A stretch of DNA of 16,789 bases, taken from assembly GCA_947175285.1 (NCBI GenBank), contig CAMWMM010000041.1, positions 1 to 16,789 on the forward strand, given 5' to 3'. Positions 12,757 through 16,789 of this stretch are shown in pieces (positions within the stretch are counted from its first letter, which is position 1; each line of letters starts with the position of its first letter). Below the pieces are notes generated by a model. That model worked only from the letters and a program-made list of their open reading frames with translations. It had not been told where the DNA came from and did not search any database. The DNA is from an uncultured Lachnospiraceae bacterium (lineage in GTDB: Bacteria; Bacillota_A; Clostridia; Lachnospirales; Lachnospiraceae). The translations under genes were made by a program, and so were the position numbers.

Positions 12757-13705
12757 GAAAGAATATGAAAAAACGTTCTCCTTTCGTTTCAGACAATGGT
12801 TTGACGGTACGAAAGACCCTTTTACAGGCACTGTGGAAATGAAGCCGCAGGAAGAGTTTACAGAAGATGACAATACTGTCATAACGAGGGAGAGAGAGCG
12901 GAAACAGCGGAGAGAGAGAGTATACGACTTAGCTAATAACTGGAGTGTTAACGGTTTTGAAAAATTATATAAAATCTTCAGCGGATGTTTTTGTATTTTT
13001 CTTGTTGCGATGCTTTTAATTGCGGTTTCCTATCTGCCCGCTTACGGACATATGGAAAACCCGGTTAATAACGAGGTGTCACAGCGTTATATTGAGAACG
13101 GACTGGAAGAGACCGGAGCGGTCAATATTGTAACGGGCATGATTTTGGATTACAGGGCTTTTGATACACTGGGAGAGTCCCACGTGCTTTTTATTGCAAC
13201 CTGTACGGTGTTAATCCTGCTTCGTAAAGATAAGAAAAAAGATGAAAACGGACAGGATATTGAGGTGAGCGACCGTATTTATGAGCCGAAGAATGATTTG
13301 ATTTTACAGACTGCGGCACGTGTGCTTGTTCCCCCGATTATCATTTTCGGTATTTACGTTATTCTCGGCGGTCATTTAGGACCGGGCGGCGGTTTTTCAG
13401 GCGGCGCCATTATCGGTGCAGGACTGATTTTATATTTGAATGCTTTTGGTTTTCAAAAGACGGAACGCTTCTTTAAAGAGAAAACCTATAAGGTGTTAAG
13501 TGTCTGTGCATTGGGCTGCTATTGTCTGGCAAAGAGTTATTCTTTCTATACGGGAGCCAATCATATCGAGAGTGTGATACCGCTTGGAACACCGGGAGCG
13601 ATTTTGAGCAGCGGTCTGATTCTGATTTTAAATATCTGCGTCGGCGTTGTCGTTGCCGGAACGATGTACACTTTTTATGTTATGTTCCGAAAAGGAGGTT
13701 ATTAA
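12737..13705 (+). CDS. mrpB: MrpB subunit with fused MbhE-like N-terminal part
   Basis: A 322-residue protein longer than the usual ~140-residue MrpB. Residues 1 to about 75 are a charged, probably cytoplasmic extension (many E, K and R) that I cannot match to a family. Residues about 80-160 contain a helix and V-N-I-V-T-G-M-I-L-D-Y-R-A-F-D-T-L-G-E, the MbhE/MrpA C-terminal signature. Residues about 185-322 are the MrpB (MnhB) domain: L-Q-T-A-A-R-V-L-V-P-P, then G-G-H-L-G-P-G-G-G-F-S-G-G, and two or three further helices. It starts inside the preceding gene, with GGGGGAAAAGG just upstream, and ends three bases before mrpC. It acts as the connector between the E-F-G module and the proton-pumping subunits. 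Confidence 0.85.
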   Translation: MSRKVTEKEYEKTFSFRFRQWFDGTKDPFTGTVEMKPQEEFTEDDNTVITRERERKQRRERVYDLANNWSVNGFEKLYKIFSGCFCIFLVAMLLIAVSYLPAYGHMENPVNNEVSQRYIENGLEETGAVNIVTGMILDYRAFDTLGESHVLFIATCTVLILLRKDKKKDENGQDIEVSDRIYEPKNDLILQTAARVLVPPIIIFGIYVILGGHLGPGGGFSGGAIIGAGLILYLNAFGFQKTERFFKEKTYKVLSVCALGCYCLAKSYSFYTGANHIESVIPLGTPGAILSSGLILILNICVGVVVAGTMYTFYVMFRKGGY

Positions 13706-13707
13706 AT

Positions 13708-14085
13708 ATGGACTTTGCTAATTTTTTAACCAACTATGAAGAGGCAGTATCTATGATTTTGTTCGGTATCGGCTTTTCCAATCTGCTGATGCAGAAAAAC
13801 CTGATTAAGAAAATTGTCGGTATGAATATCATGGATACTTCGGTTTATTTGTTTCTTGCACTGAAAGGTTATATCGTAGGACATAAAGCGCCGATAGTCG
13901 TGGACGGCATTCAAAGCGTGGACGCGTATATCAATCCGATCCCGAGCGGTCTTGTATTGACCGGAATAGTCGTTTCCGTTTCGGTCACGGCGCTTATGCT
14001 TTCATTGACGATTCGCTTATATAACAGGTATCATACGCTGGACTTGGATGAAATATCTACAATGCTGAAAAAGGAGGGATTATAA
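13708..14085 (+). CDS. mrpC: Na+/H+ antiporter subunit C (MrpC, NuoK-like)
   Basis: A 125-residue, three-helix protein of the NuoK/MrpC family. Markers are G-M-N-I-M-D-T-S-V-Y-L-F after the first helix and N-P-I-P-S-G-L-V-L-T-G-I-V-V-S-V-S-V-T-A in the last part, equivalent to the D-P-L-P-x-A-L-V-L-T-A-I-V-I segment of other MrpC proteins. AAGGAGG (about 13691-13697) precedes ATG 13708. A longer in-frame start at 13522 would run through mrpB and is rejected. Its stop and the next ATG share a base (TAATG), a classic re-initiation junction. Confidence 0.88.
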   Translation: MDFANFLTNYEEAVSMILFGIGFSNLLMQKNLIKKIVGMNIMDTSVYLFLALKGYIVGHKAPIVVDGIQSVDAYINPIPSGLVLTGIVVSVSVTALMLSLTIRLYNRYHTLDLDEISTMLKKEGL

Positions 14086-15593
14086 TGGCTTTTGTACAGA
14101 ATCTTCCTTTTATATCCATCCTGTTGTCGCTGTTTGCGGGTCCCATATCGTCCGTATTAAACGGTAAGTGGGCGAAACGCTTAAATCTTGCCGTTATCAC
14201 CATAATCGGGGCAATGTCGGCGGCAGTGCTTTCTTTTGTACTGAAAACGGGAGAGGAATACATTTTTACAATGGGACATTTTCCCGCGCCTTGGGGAAAT
14301 GAAATCCGTGTCGGCATTCTGGAAGCCGCAATGGCGTTATTTTTCTGTATCATTATGTTTTTAAGCGTCATTGGCGGGGTACTGGAAAGAGAACTGGAAA
14401 TAGAAGAGACGAAGCAGAATTTGTACTATATTATGGTAAATCTGCTCCTCTGCTCATTGCTTGCACTGATTTATACAAACGACTTATTTACGGCTTATGT
14501 TTTCGTGGAAATTAACACCATATCCGCATGCGGACTGATTATGATTCGTCAGAACGGACGGACGATTGAAGCGGCAACCCGCTATATGATTATGAGCCTG
14601 TTAGGTTCCGGTCTTTTGCTTTTAGGTATCTGCTTTTTATACAGCCTGACCGGACATCTTTTAATGAGTAATATCAAGGAGCAGGCGGCGATTTTACAGT
14701 CATCCGGGGCGTATCATATACCGCTTTTAACGGCAATCTGCCTGATGTCGATAGGTCTTGCCATTAAGAGTGCGCTTTATCCGTTCCATACATGGCTGCC
14801 GGACGCCTACGGGTATTCCACGTTATCCTCTGCGGCTATTTTGTCATCACTTGTATCGAAAGGCTATATTTTCCTGCTTGTCAAGATTTTTTACCGTGTC
14901 ATCGGGTTTGACATTATTAGAGATAGTAAGGTCATTAACGTATTGTTCGTCTTTGGCGTTGCAGGTATGATTATGGGTTCCATCAACGCGATTAAAGAAA
15001 ACGATATTAACCGGATGATTGCATACTCTTCGGTTGCGCAGATTGGTTATATCTATATGGGATTCGGACTTGGAACGACTGCGGGCATCATTGCGAGCAT
15101 TTATCATATTGTGTCACATGCGGCGACCAAATCGCTTCTTTTTGTAGCGGCGTCGGGGATTACGGATGCTTCAGCCAAAAGTAAGAATTTCTTCGACTTG
15201 ACAGGAGCGGGGTACCGGAACAAACTCGCCGGAGTTGCGTTCACGGTCGGCTCTTTGTCGATGGTTGGTATTCCGATGTTTTCCGGATTTATTTCCAAAC
15301 TGTTGTTTGCACAGGCGGCGCTCGGAAACAGGCATAAAATTATGATTACATTAATCGCTCTGGCAATCAGCGTTATTTTAAATGCGGTTTACTTTATGAA
15401 GACGGTTATCCGTATTTATACGCCGGAAAAAAGAGAAGTGGTGGTAGATAAAGGGTTTGAAGAAATTCATATATCGGAGCAGCCTGCAAAAAGCATTGCG
15501 TTAATATGCTTCATTGTCCTGAACCTTTTGTTAGGCGTAAGTTCCGAACCTGTTATCAATCTGATTGAGCAGGGGCTTCAAATGTTTGCGTAA
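14085..15593 (+). CDS. mrpD: Na+/H+ antiporter subunit D (MrpD, NuoN/NuoM-like)
   Basis: A 502-residue polytopic subunit with roughly 14 predicted helices, normal length for MrpD. Residues of the proton path are recognisable: E142 in V-F-V-E-I-N-T-I-S-A, K228 in I-K-S-A-L-Y-P-F-H-T-W-L-P-D-A-Y, then S-S-A-A-I-L-S-S-L-V-S-K-G-Y, and histidines in Y-H-I-V-S-H-A-A-T-K-S-L-L-F. The Glu and first Lys are the pair needed for antiport in bacillus MrpD (family knowledge). GGAGGG lies inside the end of mrpC. A hydrophilic loop near residue 450-470 is rich in E and K. It is followed 23 bases later by a second subunit of the same superfamily. Confidence 0.9.
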   Translation: MAFVQNLPFISILLSLFAGPISSVLNGKWAKRLNLAVITIIGAMSAAVLSFVLKTGEEYIFTMGHFPAPWGNEIRVGILEAAMALFFCIIMFLSVIGGVLERELEIEETKQNLYYIMVNLLLCSLLALIYTNDLFTAYVFVEINTISACGLIMIRQNGRTIEAATRYMIMSLLGSGLLLLGICFLYSLTGHLLMSNIKEQAAILQSSGAYHIPLLTAICLMSIGLAIKSALYPFHTWLPDAYGYSTLSSAAILSSLVSKGYIFLLVKIFYRVIGFDIIRDSKVINVLFVFGVAGMIMGSINAIKENDINRMIAYSSVAQIGYIYMGFGLGTTAGIIASIYHIVSHAATKSLLFVAASGITDASAKSKNFFDLTGAGYRNKLAGVAFTVGSLSMVGIPMFSGFISKLLFAQAALGNRHKIMITLIALAISVILNAVYFMKTVIRIYTPEKREVVVDKGFEEIHISEQPAKSIALICFIVLNLLLGVSSEPVINLIEQGLQMFA

Positions 15594-15616
15594 TTTGAGA
15601 GAAAGGCATGGTTACT

Positions 15617-16789
15617 ATGATGAATCGTTTATTTGATAGTTTGTGGATAATGCTGCCGGTTTTATTATCTTCGATATCCGGTATTTATCTGCTTGTTTCC
15701 TCCTTTTTGTCACATGTCGGCAAAGGGGGACAGGAGAGCGCAGAGATGCCGGAAAGGAAACTGCACATCTTTGTAGGGACAGTGTTACTGATATCGGTTG
15801 CCGCAGCACTTATGGTTGTATGGACAAAAGAGATAGACTTGACACTGTTTTATCTGATGGATGATATACCGGTGTATTTCCATGTGGATGAGCTTGGCAG
15901 ACTGTTTGTGACAGTGACGTCAGTTATTTGGCTGGCAATCGGTTTTTATGCGTTTCTTTATATGAAACACGAGGGCGAGGAAAAGAGATTCTTCGGATTT
16001 TTCCTGATTGTTTACGCAGTTTTGTTACTGCTTGAATTTGCGGGAAATCTAGTTACTTTGTATTTCTTTTATGAGTTGATGACGTTGACTTCCGTGCCGT
16101 TTGTACTGCACAGCGGTTCGAAAGAATCGATTATGGCGGCGCTTAAATATCTGTTTTATTCCATGTGCGGTGCATACTGCGCATTGTTTGGCATTTACTT
16201 CTTATACCACTATTGCGATACACTTAGCTTTACGGCGGGCGGCACATTGAATATGACAACTGTGTCGGGAAATGCCGTGCTGTTGCAGACAGCGGTGTTT
16301 CTCATGTTAATTGGGTTTGGCGCAAAGGCGGGAATGATTCCGCTGCATTCATGGCTTCCAACGGCACATCCGGCGGCTCCTGCTCCGGCGTCTGCGGCGC
16401 TTTCGGCAATCATTGTAAAAGGCGGCGTTTTAGCGATTATCCGTACGGTGTATTATATCGTTGGTCCTGATTTTATCCGGGGAACATGGGTGCAGACGGC
16501 ATGGATGGTGTTAACGCTTTTGACGGTATTTATGGGTTCGATGCTTGCCTACCGGGAGAAAGTGTTCAAAAAGCGTCTTGCGTATTCCACAGTATCGCAG
16601 TTGTCCTATATTTTATTCGGTTTGTCGCTTTTAACGCCGACCGGATTTACAGGCTCTTTACTGCATATCGTTTTTCATGCATGTATTAAATGTATTTTGT
16701 TTTTGACAGCGGGTATTTTCATTTTCCGGACAGGCAAAACGAAAGTGGAAGAATATACCGCTATCGGCAAACAAATGAAAGTGACGCTT
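15617..16789 (+). CDS. Second NuoL/MrpD-family proton-conducting subunit, cut by the window end
   Basis: An open frame of 391 codons continues past the window. It is another antiporter-like subunit of complex-I type: E153 in F-F-Y-E-L-M-T-L-T-S, K237 in G-F-G-A-K-A-G-M-I-P-L-H-S-W-L-P, A-H-P-A-A-P-A-P-A-S-A-A-L-S, a second K in I-V-K-G-G, and V-F-H-A-C-I-K-C near residue 355. The A-H-P-A-A-P-x-P-x-S-A-L form is closer to NuoL/MrpA-type or Mbh/Mbx-type subunits than to MrpD. It may supply the N-terminal MrpA role in this divided system. GAAAGG at about 15601-15606 fits ATG 15617; ATG 15608 is in frame but too close to that site. Identity as MrpA-like versus a second MrpD cannot be settled without the rest. 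Confidence 0.85.
   Translation, partial: MMNRLFDSLWIMLPVLLSSISGIYLLVSSFLSHVGKGGQESAEMPERKLHIFVGTVLLISVAAALMVVWTKEIDLTLFYLMDDIPVYFHVDELGRLFVTVTSVIWLAIGFYAFLYMKHEGEEKRFFGFFLIVYAVLLLLEFAGNLVTLYFFYELMTLTSVPFVLHSGSKESIMAALKYLFYSMCGAYCALFGIYFLYHYCDTLSFTAGGTLNMTTVSGNAVLLQTAVFLMLIGFGAKAGMIPLHSWLPTAHPAAPAPASAALSAIIVKGGVLAIIRTVYYIVGPDFIRGTWVQTAWMVLTLLTVFMGSMLAYREKVFKKRLAYSTVSQLSYILFGLSLLTPTGFTGSLLHIVFHACIKCILFLTAGIFIFRTGKTKVEEYTAIGKQMKVTL

Noticed and set aside
13522..13707. Upstream start for mrpC
   Set aside because: It would overlap mrpB by 184 bases; AAGGAGG directly precedes ATG 13708.
1..16789. CRISPR array, tRNA or rRNA genes
   Set aside because: No regularly spaced direct repeats, tRNA cloverleaf with a CCA-type acceptor or rRNA segments were seen. 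The branched folds at 2099 and 6180 do not have tRNA arms or conserved T-loop sequences.

Overview
The window looks like chromosome from a Clostridia member, most likely Lachnospiraceae. It has strong purine-rich Shine-Dalgarno sites, sigma-A-like promoters and moderate-to-low GC. It also carries an Mrp/Mbh-type antiporter operon with a divided MrpA and a Tet(M)-like GTPase fused to a NYN nuclease domain, both typical of this group. The family assignment is inference; there is no rRNA or species marker here.

Positions 1-5600 form a mosaic, AT-richer accessory stretch. A divergent pair opens it: the start of a DUF5131-like gene (minus strand, runs off the edge) and a histidine phosphatase at 238. 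The stretch then holds the C-terminal remnant of a BlaI/MecI repressor, a metallophosphoesterase (1184), a structured inverted-repeat element (2099-2179), a PBECR-like nuclease fragment and a decayed small membrane gene. It continues with a 611-residue GNAT + nucleotidyltransferase + HD-hydrolase fusion (2827) and a second histidine phosphatase (4704) whose usual RHG motif reads QHT. Three gene remnants among four phosphotransfer/phosphohydrolase genes suggest repeated insertion and decay. No transposase or integrase is visible.

Positions 5313-6379 are rich in RNA-like structure. A promoter is followed by about 95 nt with three small hairpins and a textbook terminator, which looks like a small RNA or an attenuator. 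Then come an unrecognised 139-residue protein and a 134-nt element closed by a perfect 20-bp inverted repeat. That element lies between a strong promoter and an AgrC-like GHKL sensor kinase (6380) that has no visible response-regulator partner.

Positions 7823-16789 look like one long transcription unit behind the promoter at 7823-7852. Its members are a divergent CobS-like membrane protein, the 904-residue ribosomal-protection-type GTPase with a C-terminal Rae1/YacP-like NYN domain, and an Mrp-type monovalent cation/proton antiporter in the order E, F, G, MbhD-like (MrpA C-terminal piece), MbhE+MrpB fusion, C, D and a second NuoL/MrpD-like subunit cut by the window end. The GTPase stop and mrpE are almost contiguous, and most Mrp genes overlap or nearly abut, so translational coupling is likely.

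The best candidates for new biology are the GTPase-NYN fusion (a possible ribosome-targeted mRNA cleavage factor), the triple-domain GNAT-NTase-HD fusion with a preserved internal start, and the three unexplained structured elements at 2099-2179, 5398-5492 and 6180-6313.
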